Positions 30,807 to 40,327 of a stretch of 64,000 bases of DNA are shown piece by piece; position 1 is the first letter of the stretch, and the number at the start of each line of letters is the position of its first letter. The stretch is from CBDCUW01 sp965222745. GTDB taxonomy: Bacteria; Planctomycetota; Planctomycetia; Pirellulales; Pirellulaceae. A program made the position numbers and the translations under genes. The stretch is from contig CBDCUW010000005.1 in assembly GCA_965222745.1 (NCBI GenBank), positions 930,001 to 994,000 of the forward strand, in the 5' to 3' direction. Below the pieces are notes generated by a model. The model was given only the letters and a program-made list of their open reading frames with translations. It had not been told where the DNA came from and did not search any database.

Positions 30807-32948
30807 TCAGGTTTGGATGCTCGAACTTGCAATCGTACCCGGTGATTTGAGTTTAGCCGGGTCGATCAACCCCATCAGGAACGGTTGGCCTTCTCGGCCT
30901 TCGCCCTGATAGAGCAGTTCGTAGACAAATCGCCGGCCCTGCTTGCCGCGATGGACGATCAGGTACTCCAGTTCGACCAGCTTTCCCAGGTGCATTCGCA
31001 CCTGGAAATCGCTCCATCCGATCGCCTCGCGAAGATCGCGACGGGTGAAGCGGAAGGCGTGCCGACTGACGCCGGTGGCCTTGGACTGTTCGCTGACGAA
31101 CCGGTGCGTCAGCATCAAGCAGTTTCGCGTCTGCGGAGAGAGTTCGTCGAGGCTTCGCCCGAGAACTTCGCCCGCCAAGCCGTTCGCCACTGCGATGTCG
31201 GATGGCTCCACGTTGATGTACTCGATCGACTCGCCGTCGATCTCGGCAAAGTGAACCGTTCGCTGGTGCTGATGCAACAGAGCGACACAATCGATCAGCG
31301 TCAAATACTTTTGGTGATCTCGCCGCAATCGCGTCTTGTCGTTAGTGAACGTCAACTGCGGAGCGTAGGGATTGCGGACTTGCAACGGCTTGAGAAGCCG
31401 CTGTGCGTTCTGATGCAACTTGCGCACCTGCCGCGTTACCAGATCTCGCTGGAACGCATCAATCGTTCTTGCTTCGCGCTGCTTGGCTTGAATCGCACCG
31501 GTTTGATCGCGCGATTCATCGACCGAAAGAACCATGCAGCGATTGACGAGTTCCTCGTCAATCTCCATCGCCGTGGTGGTCAGCATGATTTGAACTGGAC
31601 CTTCGACATGGTGTTGCTTCGTCGTCATGTTTCCGGCGTCATCACGACCGACCGTTGCATGACGAAGTTCGCCTTCGCTTTGCAGCAGCTTCAGCGCGTA
31701 GGTTGCCTCGGCGATCCCTTCGTCTTCGCTGATCGCTAGCACCTTGTGTTTGATCTCGTCGCTGTTGAGATAGAACAAGGATTGGCCGGTCATCCCGCTG
31801 AATCGCAACTGATCTTCGTCCGGCATCATCGCAAGTATGGCATCCATCAAGGACGTTTTGCCGGCGCTCGATGAGCTTTGGATCACGATCGCAAGTGGAT
31901 CTTTCAGTTTGCGACTGGTCGCAGCCAAGTATCCGGCCACCTTGTTGGTTGACTCGCCGACCATGCCACAGGCATCGATATCCGCGACGATGCGTTGCAG
32001 GAGTTTCGGGTCACGAAGCAATTGCATTGCTTCGTCGGTTTCTTGTGGTGATAGTTCGATAACCGTTGCTTTCGGCTCCTTCGCCGTATTGATCTGTTGC
32101 TGACGGAGCAATTCCAGTTTGTGTAGCAGTTTGCCAATGTCGCGTTTGATCAGATCAGCATCGACGTACAATTCGGCGGCTGTCGCCTTGATGAACGACG
32201 TGCGGCTGCGTGCCTTGGCAAGATCAAGTGTGTCGAGATGAACCAAATCATCACGCGACGCCAGGATATTGACTTTCAGCGTGTAAGCGTTCGTGTTCTT
32301 TTCAAAACCACGAATCCGATAGTGGCGATCATCCCGCACGTAGGTGATTTGATTTTCTTCAATAGAAAGGTCGTCGTCAGCCTTCGTTTCAGCCGGAGCG
32401 ATCGCCGATCCATCTTCCGCTTTGGACGTTGTTTGAACCGCTTCGGAATCGTTCGCTTCGTATGCCTTGCCTTCCGCTGATGCGACTGGCTTTTCATCAC
32501 CATTGATCGGTGCGCGCAATTCGCCTTTGCCAATGGTGATCTCTTGATCGCCTTTCGATTTGCGATCGACTCGACGACCGTAGATGCCGGTGATTTTGTC
32601 GCCGGTGAATAGAGGGAAAGTGACACAGCCACGAAGCGTCTCGTGGCCGGTGCGTTTGAGAATGCCAACGTCACGAAGAATCTCGCGTAGATGCCGACCA
32701 AGTTCACAATCTCGGCTCGGAACGACTTTTCCCAAACTGCGATCGGAAAAGCCGACTTGAAATTCGGCAGCTTTTTCCAAACTCAAGCCGAACTCGTCGG
32801 CGAGAAACCTGGTCGCTTTGGTGCTCTCGGCAAGACACTCGGTGTAGTAGCCGGAAACCGCGGAAAACGGCTCATTTTCAAGCCGTCGTGTGAAGATTGG
32901 CGCATCGCCAGACTTGCGCACGTTGTGCGCAGCAGATAAACTGCTCAT
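30807..32948 (-). CDS. Primase-helicase-like protein, module 2
   Basis: 713 residues, clear paralogue of 23188-25323 with the same order: start MSSLSAAHNVRKSGDAPIF, DnaG-like N-terminus (RGCVTFPLFTGDKITGIYGR), variable charged linker, ATPase with Walker A SSSSAGKTS and LAISEDEG, winged-helix region (FRFTRRDLREAIGWSDFQ). The linker and the last ~15 residues (KSPGTIASSSIQT) diverge most. ATG 32948 has GAGG upstream and is the conserved start; the frame is open to 33092. Both copies keep intact motifs, so neither looks decayed, although module 2 lacks a full recombinase. Confidence 0.7.
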   Translation of the reverse strand: MSSLSAAHNVRKSGDAPIFTRRLENEPFSAVSGYYTECLAESTKATRFLADEFGLSLEKAAEFQVGFSDRSLGKVVPSRDCELGRHLREILRDVGILKRTGHETLRGCVTFPLFTGDKITGIYGRRVDRKSKGDQEITIGKGELRAPINGDEKPVASAEGKAYEANDSEAVQTTSKAEDGSAIAPAETKADDDLSIEENQITYVRDDRHYRIRGFEKNTNAYTLKVNILASRDDLVHLDTLDLAKARSRTSFIKATAAELYVDADLIKRDIGKLLHKLELLRQQQINTAKEPKATVIELSPQETDEAMQLLRDPKLLQRIVADIDACGMVGESTNKVAGYLAATSRKLKDPLAIVIQSSSSAGKTSLMDAILAMMPDEDQLRFSGMTGQSLFYLNSDEIKHKVLAISEDEGIAEATYALKLLQSEGELRHATVGRDDAGNMTTKQHHVEGPVQIMLTTTAMEIDEELVNRCMVLSVDESRDQTGAIQAKQREARTIDAFQRDLVTRQVRKLHQNAQRLLKPLQVRNPYAPQLTFTNDKTRLRRDHQKYLTLIDCVALLHQHQRTVHFAEIDGESIEYINVEPSDIAVANGLAGEVLGRSLDELSPQTRNCLMLTHRFVSEQSKATGVSRHAFRFTRRDLREAIGWSDFQVRMHLGKLVELEYLIVHRGKQGRRFVYELLYQGEGREGQPFLMGLIDPAKLKSPGTIASSSIQT

Positions 32949-33142
32949 CGTAAACCTCGTGTACTCGGGGTTTGCCAAGGTCCGGGGCGTTCGCAGCGCC
33001 GCCGGGCCACTTTTTCGCTCCAACGACAATCGTCGAAGTTGTATTTGTGCATTCCAGCGGGTTGACAATCGGTTGTCAATCGCTATCGCCAAAACATTTC
33101 AAAGAATTCCAAAAACGCTGATCGCGTTTCGTCTTTGATGGG

Positions 33143-33174
33143 AATCGTACCGTGTTGGCAAACTGGCTACGATT
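33143..33174 (-). repeat. Right-end repeat of module 2, site G
   Basis: AATCGTA (33143-33149) and TACGATT (33168-33174) as inverted arms, with GTGTTGGCAAAC between. Counterpart of site F (25522-25553) with the same flanking bases. The surrounding 33093-33350 contains no gene. Confidence 0.6.
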
Positions 33175-34474
33175 GGAAAATCATCCTGCCAGCTTCGTTA
33201 CTCGCTGGCCGTTAGCAAACGATCCAACTCGGTTCGCGGGGAGGCGTCTGGCGACTTCGCGTCGAACTCGTGGTCAAGGCACGAAAGGCTATTTCGACGC
33301 TTCGGTTATAGCTTACGGGACAGCAATTACTGCTCTCCAGAATAGGTTTGCTATCCAAGCGGGTATACTGCGGCGGTTCTCCCTGCTGGGACTGGAAAGG
33401 ATTCACACATTTCACGAACAGCTCTCCGTATCGATTGGTGCAATGATTCGTCATCGGGCGCGGTTAGGGCTCTGTAAATCCACGCGCCAATACGATTCAT
33501 TTCTTCAGTGCCCATTCCACGCGTTGTAAGCGCTGGAGTTCCGATACGGATTCCAGATGGGTCCATTGGTTTTCGCGACTCGAATGGGATCATGTTCATG
33601 TTGACCGTGATTCCACACTGATCGAGCACTGTCTCGGCCTTTCTGCCTCCGAGTCCGATCGCTGTAACGTCGACTATCATCAAGTGATTGTCAGTTCCGC
33701 CGCTGACCAAGGGCAGGCCCTTCGACATCAACGTGTCAGCCAGTACCTGTGCGTTGTCAACAACGGCACGGCCATATGACTTGAACTCACTGGTCATCGC
33801 TTCGGAAAAACAAACTGCTTTGGCTGCGATGATGTGCATCAGTGGTCCCCCCTGTGTGCCGGGGAACACACTGCGATTGACTTCTTTCAGATAGTCTTGT
33901 TTGCAGAGGATCAACCCGCTCCGAGGTCCACGCAGTGTCTTATGCGTTGTAGTAGTCACAAAATCGGCGTACGGTATCGGGCTGTTGTGGACTTCCGCAG
34001 CAACTAGTCCAGAGTAGTGGGCCATGTCAACCATCAGCAACGCTCTCACATCCCGAGCGATCTCGGCAAACCTATCGTGTGGAATCTCACGCGGATATGC
34101 ACTGGCGCCTGCGACGATCAATTTCGGTTTGTGCTCACGAGCAAGCGAGGCGACCTGATCAAAATCAATGCGATGGCTTTCCTTATCCACTCCGTAACTA
34201 ACGAAGTTATAAAGCTTGCCCGAAATGTTGAGTTTCATCCCGTGTGTGAGATGGCCACCCTGGGCTAGGTCCAGTCCGAGCACGGTGTCACCCGGTTTGA
34301 GGCAGGCTAGATAGACCGCTGTGTTGGCTTGTGAACCAGAGTGTGGCTGAACGTTGGCTGCTTCAGCACCGAATAGAAGTTTGGCGCGATCAATCGCTAG
34401 TTCTTCAACGACATCGACATGTTCGCAACCAGCATAGTAACGACGGCCAGGATATCCCTCAGCATACTTATTAG

Positions 34475-36225
34475 CCCGAATTATTCACCAAACAGTGAAC
34501 AGGAAAAGAGAACCATCGCGTGATCTCCCGCGTTTAACGGGTAACCAACACAAGCCCACAAGCACGGAGAGGATCACGCAATGGGTGAAGGTCAAGGTAA
34601 CGTTTTTGAGCCGGAATTCAATCGCGCTTTCAAAGTTCAAACCACCGATCATCGGCTGACTTCCAACTCGGGTGTCATTCTCCTACGCGAAGCCGACCAT
34701 CGCTTAGGGTTGCTCGCCTCGATCGCTCAGCAAGTGGATGATCCCCGGCGACAGGATCGAATCCGATACACGATGACCGAACTGCTGCGAGAACGCGTTT
34801 ACGCAATGGCCATTGGTTACAACGCCCAGGACGATCTCGATCGACTTGCACACGATCCTGCTTTTCGGGCAGCGGTCTGGGATCGACCTGGCCAAGATGT
34901 GGTCTGTGAGCGTTTGGCGAGCCAACCAACTCACTCACGGTTGATCGATATCTTGGCCAGCAGCAGTGGCAATCTCAACGCCATTCGCAATGGGCTCAGT
35001 GAGTCCGTCGAGCGGCACCTCAAAGCATCCTCTGGCAGCAGCAGAGTGCGGCATGGCACGATTGACATCGACAGCTTTCCGATCGAGGTTCATGGTTCAC
35101 AAAAAGGCAGCAGTTACAACGGCTATTATCGGACAACGGTTTATCATCCGTTGGTCGCGTCGTTCTCAGTTGCCGGTGATTACGACAGCACGCGTGAAGG
35201 CAAACGACTTGGCAACGGATATCTTCACGCGACGCTTCGCCAGGGCCAGGTTCACACCGCCAATGGAGTCAATCGCTTCATCAGCAATGTGGTGGACAAG
35301 GCACGCCGAATCGCTCAGCACCTCGACTTTCGCATCGACGCGGGCTACACGATCGCTCCGGTGCTGGACTACCTGACCAACGAAAACCTGCGTTTTGTCG
35401 GGCGATTGAAAACAAATCCCCGGCTCGAAGCACTGGCAGCCGAGCACGTCACTCGCCCCGTCGGTCGTCCCCCCGCCGGAGGCTATGAGTACACTGTGGA
35501 GCTTGGACAGTACCAAGCTGACTCGTGGGAGCATAGCCAGCGATTGGTCCTCGTCGTTGTTGACAGCCCTGATCCTGTGACGGGCCAACTGCACTTGGCA
35601 CCGCGCTACTTTTTCTTGGTAACCAACTGGCGCGAAGGGCAACGCAGTGGTGACGAGCTTCTGGCTCACTATCGTCCTCGAGGAACGTTCGAGGATCGAT
35701 TTGGCGAATTCAACGCTGCAATTGGGCCGCACTTGTCATCGCAGTCGTTTGAAGAAAACGAAGCAACCATGCTGTTGGCATTGTTGTCTTTCAACCTCAG
35801 TTCCCTTTGCCGCATCGAACTGGAGGATGCAGTCGGCGGCTGCTGGGACTTAACTCGATTTCAGCTTTTTATCTTGAAGGTTGGCGGTGAGATCATCAAA
35901 CACAGTCGTCGTGCGATGTTGCGGATCGCTGAATCTGCTCAGCCGCTTTGGTCAGGTTTGATTGAACGTCTTGAATCTTGGCAGTTACCGGAGTGCTTCT
36001 CGCAGCCGACGGCGCGACGGCGTGCTTGGATGCCGCCGCCATCTCATTCGCATCTAAATGAAGTGCTACGACTCTGAGCTGTTCAACCGCCGAAAACACC
36101 GTTGGGGGAAAGGGGGCTTTGTGCGCCGATCAGTGGCCAACACCTTCACCGCCGCCGCAAATGCCTTCAATCGAGACAACTCACAGCTAAGCTAAGAACC
36201 TACACTGCTTGGTGAATAATTCGGG
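34475..36225 (+). mobile_element. IS1380-family insertion sequence
   Basis: 1751 bases. Ends CCCGAATTATTCACCAA at 34475-34491 and inverted at 36209-36225. Target duplication ATTAG at 34470-34474 and 36226-36230. It interrupts the SHMT-like gene between LTN and KYAEGYPG; removing the element with one ATTAG restores the frame exactly. Confidence 0.92.
34581..36077 (+). CDS. IS1380-family transposase
   Basis: 498 residues, full length for the family. N-terminal FEPEFNRAFKVQTTDHRLTS with SNSGVILLREADHRLG, typical of IS1380. DDE domain with IDIDSFPIEVHGSQKGSSYN and the C-terminal catalytic Glu region RPRGTFEDRFGEFNAAIGPH. ATG 34581 follows a purine-rich GGAGAGGAT. It lies about 100 bases from the left end of the element and is intact, so mobility is plausible. 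It is oriented opposite to the host gene. Confidence 0.9.
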   Translation: MGEGQGNVFEPEFNRAFKVQTTDHRLTSNSGVILLREADHRLGLLASIAQQVDDPRRQDRIRYTMTELLRERVYAMAIGYNAQDDLDRLAHDPAFRAAVWDRPGQDVVCERLASQPTHSRLIDILASSSGNLNAIRNGLSESVERHLKASSGSSRVRHGTIDIDSFPIEVHGSQKGSSYNGYYRTTVYHPLVASFSVAGDYDSTREGKRLGNGYLHATLRQGQVHTANGVNRFISNVVDKARRIAQHLDFRIDAGYTIAPVLDYLTNENLRFVGRLKTNPRLEALAAEHVTRPVGRPPAGGYEYTVELGQYQADSWEHSQRLVLVVVDSPDPVTGQLHLAPRYFFLVTNWREGQRSGDELLAHYRPRGTFEDRFGEFNAAIGPHLSSQSFEENEATMLLALLSFNLSSLCRIELEDAVGGCWDLTRFQLFILKVGGEIIKHSRRAMLRIAESAQPLWSGLIERLESWQLPECFSQPTARRRAWMPPPSHSHLNEVLRL

Positions 36226-36805
36226 ATTAGTCAGCACGTTACCGGCTGCCTGCATAACTGCAAGCGATGTGTAGTTCTCACTGGCAATCAACTCGAGCCC
36301 GTCTTGTTGGCGTTGGGCTTCGGCTTCAATTGCCTCCCAAATAATTGGGTCTTGCTGCTGCAATAAGCTCGCTCGCGACTTCAGTTCACCAAAAACCTGC
36401 TTCCTAGCTGGCGTACTTCCCCCCAAGAGTAGCGTCTTAAGCGTCGCAGAAGAAACGCCCGCATCATCAAAATCGCCCCGCTCAATCGCCCATCTTAGTC
36501 GTTCGGCCTGCGCTGCAGTCAAACCAGAAACCTCCAAAACCACACTTCCTCGCCTGACCTCATGATCTGGTGGAGATTGCATTTCCAAAAGCTCTTGGAT
36601 GCGTTTCAGTATCGTCTGTTTGTCTTGTTCGCTGAACGAGTCAAAGTCACGATCAATATTCATCTCTATACTGAATAGTGCCGTTTTTACACTCACAGTT
36701 GCAGAGTTGGCCTCACTCGAAAGCGAGTCGGTTTCGAATTCGTCATGCCCAATGTCTTCGGAGTGGCCCAGTCCGTGCTCCTCTATTAGTTGCTTAACTC
36801 TACGG

Positions 36806-38464
36806 CTGCACTTTAGGCGAGAACATACAGAATGAGCATTCTGGAATTGAAATCTTAGGTGTGATCGTTGCGTGAGGGTACGATAGCGGTCAGCCCGCGA
36901 GGCTCATGAGTGTGTCGAACATCGCTTTCCTTTTTCGCTTCTCGGATCGGTTGGGTATGTCCACGAAAAATCGTTGGGTCAGCATTTCACCGGCAACCCA
37001 CCGTCGACGGTCCGCGTGAGAGGGCCGTCGATCAGGATTGTCCCAGGGACGCTGGCTTCGGTCCACCAACACATCGGCTGATCTGTCCCAACACTCCAGT
37101 TCGACAAGCGTGTAGAGCCACCCGCAGACGTTCCAGCAAGCGATGTTCGACCAAACGTTGCGAACTTGCTGCTGCCCAGCGCCCCATACTTCTTTCACAT
37201 CGTGGAAGTGCTCTTCGATCGCCCAGCGATCCGCGGCTGTTTCCAGAATCATTTGCGCGTCCATCTCAGTATCGGTGCTGAAGTATGCTGCCCAACCACC
37301 GTCGTTGTGGGTCACCAATACCACCCGAATCTCGCCACCGACCATTTCGCTGGTGGCAACAAAGCTCTTGTAGCGGCAGGTCACTTCCTGGCCGCGATGC
37401 TCATAGACCAGGGCTTGCCAACCCTTGCGGTGTCCAGCACGCTTGGAAAGACTGATCCGGTTCTTGCCGTACTTTCGAGGACGCCCACGCTGACCCGGCT
37501 TCCGCGCCTGCGGAACGTCAAACAACTTGGCATCTTTGCGCAGTCGGCTGACCACGGTCACTCCCAATTCCTGCATCGGCAGCAGGAATGGCCGAGCCGC
37601 GTACGCACCATCAGCGACGACCAAGATCTTTGCAAGAGAGCCCAACCATCGGATGTGGCCTACCAGCTTCTTGACCAACTCGACGGCTAGTTCATGTTTC
37701 GTGCGAAATTCCCAACCGTACTTCTCGCTCAACTGATCGACATCACACATTCGGACGTAGAGAGATGAGAGAATCGGCAGCGCGATGGTGCCCCAAGATA
37801 GATGCCGAATCAAGATCGCCAGACAGACCCAGTTGTGTCCATAAAGCCACTGTCCATCGGCTGGCCCGGGTGTGGGATTGTGATGAACGTTGGCTCCTTC
37901 AACACAGCGTCCGTAACGTTTGGTAGGGCTGTCATCGAGGCCCAGTTTCCAGTAGCCATCAGGCCCCGGATCGAATCGGGCAACGATGCTCGATAGGATC
38001 GGTATCATCAGCGATGCAACTTTTGGGCCAATCGCGGCAAGTTGATCATAGAAGAAATCCCAATCATCACGGACGCCGGCAGAGCGAAACCAGCTACTGA
38101 CGGTCCGTCGCGACTTCGCCAGCATGGCGCCCGCCATGATGATTGGCAGTCGGAACGCACTCCGCGAATCGAGTAGGCGTTGCATCTCCGCGACCAACTT
38201 CGCGATGCCTCCAACTAACGGTACCTGGGCTTGGCGAGTCGATCGCCGATTTTGATTGCGCTGATTGAGCCGTTTCCGTTTGTCGTGTTGGGAACGCTTC
38301 GCTTTCTTGCCATGTCGAGCTTGTGTTGGTTTTCGAGAACGTTTACGCTTGGCCATCCTTGGCTCTCCGGGAACTGGTGTTGTGTAGTTACCACCTAAAT
38401 CCCTGAGGGCCGTTTTCGTTGCAAGACCACTTCACGATCTTCTAAGATTTCCCCTAAAGTGCAG
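36806..38464 (-). mobile_element. IS4/IS701-like insertion sequence
   Basis: About 1.66 kb. Inverted ends CTGCACTTTAGG at 36806-36817 and 38453-38464; a second inverted block GAAATCTTAG lies inside (36849-36858 and 38442-38451). Removing exactly this segment opens a frame from ATG 38493 into the SHMT-like gene with no duplicated bases, so no target duplication is visible. The ends are inferred by eye and could be off by a few bases. Confidence 0.65.
36890..38356 (-). CDS. DDE transposase, IS4/IS701-like
   Basis: 488 residues. A very basic N-terminus (about residues 1-40) is followed by a DDE domain: LDDSPTKRYGRCVEGANVHH, LVVADGAYAARPFLLP and RWAIEEHFHDVKEVWG, the last matching the R-x3-E-x6-K signature of the IS4 superfamily. 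The DDSPTKRYG stretch is like the DDE_5/IS701 type, so family placement is left open. Intact frame. Start ATG 38356; the stop lies 84 bases from the left end of the element. Confidence 0.82.
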   Translation of the reverse strand: MAKRKRSRKPTQARHGKKAKRSQHDKRKRLNQRNQNRRSTRQAQVPLVGGIAKLVAEMQRLLDSRSAFRLPIIMAGAMLAKSRRTVSSWFRSAGVRDDWDFFYDQLAAIGPKVASLMIPILSSIVARFDPGPDGYWKLGLDDSPTKRYGRCVEGANVHHNPTPGPADGQWLYGHNWVCLAILIRHLSWGTIALPILSSLYVRMCDVDQLSEKYGWEFRTKHELAVELVKKLVGHIRWLGSLAKILVVADGAYAARPFLLPMQELGVTVVSRLRKDAKLFDVPQARKPGQRGRPRKYGKNRISLSKRAGHRKGWQALVYEHRGQEVTCRYKSFVATSEMVGGEIRVVLVTHNDGGWAAYFSTDTEMDAQMILETAADRWAIEEHFHDVKEVWGAGQQQVRNVWSNIACWNVCGWLYTLVELECWDRSADVLVDRSQRPWDNPDRRPSHADRRRWVAGEMLTQRFFVDIPNRSEKRKRKAMFDTLMSLAG

Positions 38465-38816
38465 TTCGATAGACACTCGGCTCGAAAACCCATGTTCAGT
38501 CCCGACTTGGATGTATGCCATCCGCGATTTTGACGTCAACAGGCTCAATGCAGAAGTTCAAGCCGAGCTGGCAAACTGGTTTTACACACGTGGTTGGATC
38601 ATTACGCAACAAGAGTTTCCGCGCGACTCTGACTTGATTTGGGACTTCTTTTCCGTTGCAACGTCGTCTGAGGCTGAGGGTTGTGTGCTCTACCATGCGA
38701 CGCGAACACGAAATCTCAATGCGATTCAAACGAACGGATTGTTGCCCGGCAACATTGAGCGCTGCAATTCAGAGCGACTAGTTGGACAGCGCCACTTTTT
38801 GCGTGAGGATCAAGTT

Positions 38817-39779
38817 TCATGGGCCCGTCCCCCGGTCAAGCGACTTGATTTTATCAACATCAATCCCCTGCTGCTGGAACCATCGACGGCGTGTTTTGGT
38901 ATGTGAGCGGCTGGCTTGAGCGTTGCGAACTTGGTAGTAGCGTTGGCGTTCAAGTTCCTCTTCGTAGCGACGGTGACGGGCTCTTCGCGACAAATCTTGT
39001 GAATCGATGTAGACGTCCATTGCACGACGGACCTGTTCGAGCGTTAGCAGGTCGCCATCGGTCACGACGGTCCCCGGACTGAGCTGGGATCGCACTCGGG
39101 CACAGAACAAGTGGCTGAGGATCGTCACGAACAGGTGACGATGGACACAGTCCCACCGGCGGCATTCGAAGTGATCCCAGCCCAGTTCTTCTTTCGATTC
39201 GCGGAAACACGCTTCGATTTGGAAGCGACTGAACGCGACTCTGAGGATCGCACGCAATGTCCAGCCGCCGCGGCCAGGGACTCGGTTACTGAGAAAATAC
39301 TTCCACTCGCCAGTACGAACATTGCGAGCGACAATCAGAGTGCAGGCGTTGCTGACTAAGCGACCGTCGTGAGTCTTCCGCCAACACGTGTGCCAGCGGA
39401 TCTCCCAAACCTCAGGCCCCTTGTTGGTGTCTTTGATTCGATATCGCTGCGGCTTTTGATCGCAGAATGCCGGCGAATACTTACGGAGGTTTTGAACCTC
39501 ACTTGGCTTTTCTTCACGACGTCTCAATCGGGGGTACTTCTTCGGCCTTTTCGTTCGGTTTTTCGGCGGTTTTCTCAGCACTTTTGGCTTGCTCAGCCAG
39601 ACGTGAGCGTTTGGCGGTATCTCGCCAACGAAGGCTTCGTTTCTTTGGTCGAGTCCGTCAAGGAACTTGCCGTCGCGAGCGTAGAATTCGTCGAATGTCC
39701 AAGCCAGCACTCGGATTCCATTGGCAATCGCTCGATCGATCATATCGAGTGCGATTTCTGCCTTGGTTTTGAACGTCAC
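38817..39779 (-). CDS. IS701-family transposase, C-terminal part
   Basis: 320 residues. It carries the middle and end of the DDE domain: VLAWTFDEFYARDGKFLDGL and the Glu region FSRFQIEACFRESKEELGWD, followed by a basic tail. Its ATG overlaps the stop of the N-terminal part by four bases (ATGA, 39776-39779). IS701 transposases are usually one chain of about 400-450 residues, so this is either a programmed or coupled two-frame arrangement or a frameshift mutation. Confidence 0.8.
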   Translation of the reverse strand: MTFKTKAEIALDMIDRAIANGIRVLAWTFDEFYARDGKFLDGLDQRNEAFVGEIPPNAHVWLSKPKVLRKPPKNRTKRPKKYPRLRRREEKPSEVQNLRKYSPAFCDQKPQRYRIKDTNKGPEVWEIRWHTCWRKTHDGRLVSNACTLIVARNVRTGEWKYFLSNRVPGRGGWTLRAILRVAFSRFQIEACFRESKEELGWDHFECRRWDCVHRHLFVTILSHLFCARVRSQLSPGTVVTDGDLLTLEQVRRAMDVYIDSQDLSRRARHRRYEEELERQRYYQVRNAQASRSHTKTRRRWFQQQGIDVDKIKSLDRGTGP

Positions 39780-40327
39780 ATCGTCAGGAATGCGAGTTTT
39801 TTTCGGCGTGATGGATCATCCGTCCATTCTTTGGGCAGATAAACGCAGGCATCGAGCAGACTGTGGAAAGTGACCGTTGCAAACGACAGAGCAACGTTGA
39901 CGATGCAATTCTCGATCTTACCTCGGTTGCCGTTGTATTGACGCTTCACCCCAACAGTGTCGTGACCACTCTTGGCCATTCCGCTTTCGTCAACGATCCC
40001 CACCGCTTGGCTGTCGGCATGGTCGGTGGCGATGATTTGCTGGCAACGATCGCGAAGCCGCTCATGATCCCACTTGATCGAATCGAGGAACCGCTGAAGC
40101 GTCCTGGGTCTGACATTCTGATCGGCAGCGATCGCTTCGGCGTTCTTTCGTTGAACGTCAGAGAGCAATCCCTGAACGTAGATCTGGAGCAGTTTCCTTC
40201 CAGGATTGCTGTAAAAACAATCAACAAACAGGGCGAGAAATTGGGCGAGCATTTTGCCGAGCGAGGCGATATCCTTAAGCGACATAGCGGCGACCTTCCG
40301 TGGTTTCCGAGTGTGAAACAGTAGCAC
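39776..40327 (-). CDS. IS701-family transposase, N-terminal part
   Basis: 183 residues from ATG 40327; an internal ATG at 40285 (MSLKDIASLG) is equally possible. It contains the first DDE segment AVGIVDESGMAKSGHDTVGV followed by KRQYNGNRGKIENCIVNVAL and YLPKEWTDD, clear IS701 hallmarks. It ends in LAFLTM at the ATGA overlap with the C-terminal part. Whether the two halves join by frameshifting or work as separate chains cannot be told. Confidence 0.8.
   Translation of the reverse strand: MLLFHTRKPRKVAAMSLKDIASLGKMLAQFLALFVDCFYSNPGRKLLQIYVQGLLSDVQRKNAEAIAADQNVRPRTLQRFLDSIKWDHERLRDRCQQIIATDHADSQAVGIVDESGMAKSGHDTVGVKRQYNGNRGKIENCIVNVALSFATVTFHSLLDACVYLPKEWTDDPSRRKKLAFLTM

Larger units (their letters stand above)
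33351..38493 (-). pseudogene. SHMT-like gene with extra N-terminal domain, broken by two ISs
   Basis: Coding pieces 38493-38465, 36805-36226 and 34469-33351 join (one copy of the ATTAG duplication removed) into 1728 bases, 575 residues, with no frameshift. The last ~410 residues are serine hydroxymethyltransferase: LELIASENYTS, NKYAEGYPGRRYYAGCEHVD, PLP-lysine motif TTTTHKTLRGPR, GTQGGPLMH. The first ~160 residues are extra: SFSEQDKQTILKRIQELLEM and EVRRGSVVLEVSGLTAAQAE. This resembles the small adaptor-like domains found at the termini of bacterial conflict and signalling proteins; the assignment is tentative. Start uncertain (ATG 38493, GTG 36696 or ATG 36663). Probably non-functional now; not the housekeeping glyA. 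Confidence 0.7.

Noticed and set aside
21014..33092. Prophage
   Set aside because: Integrase and primase are present, but no capsid, portal, terminase, tail or lysis genes.
33351..34283. Housekeeping glyA
   Set aside because: Only the C-terminal part of a larger fusion gene broken by two insertions and embedded in the island; the true glyA should lie elsewhere.
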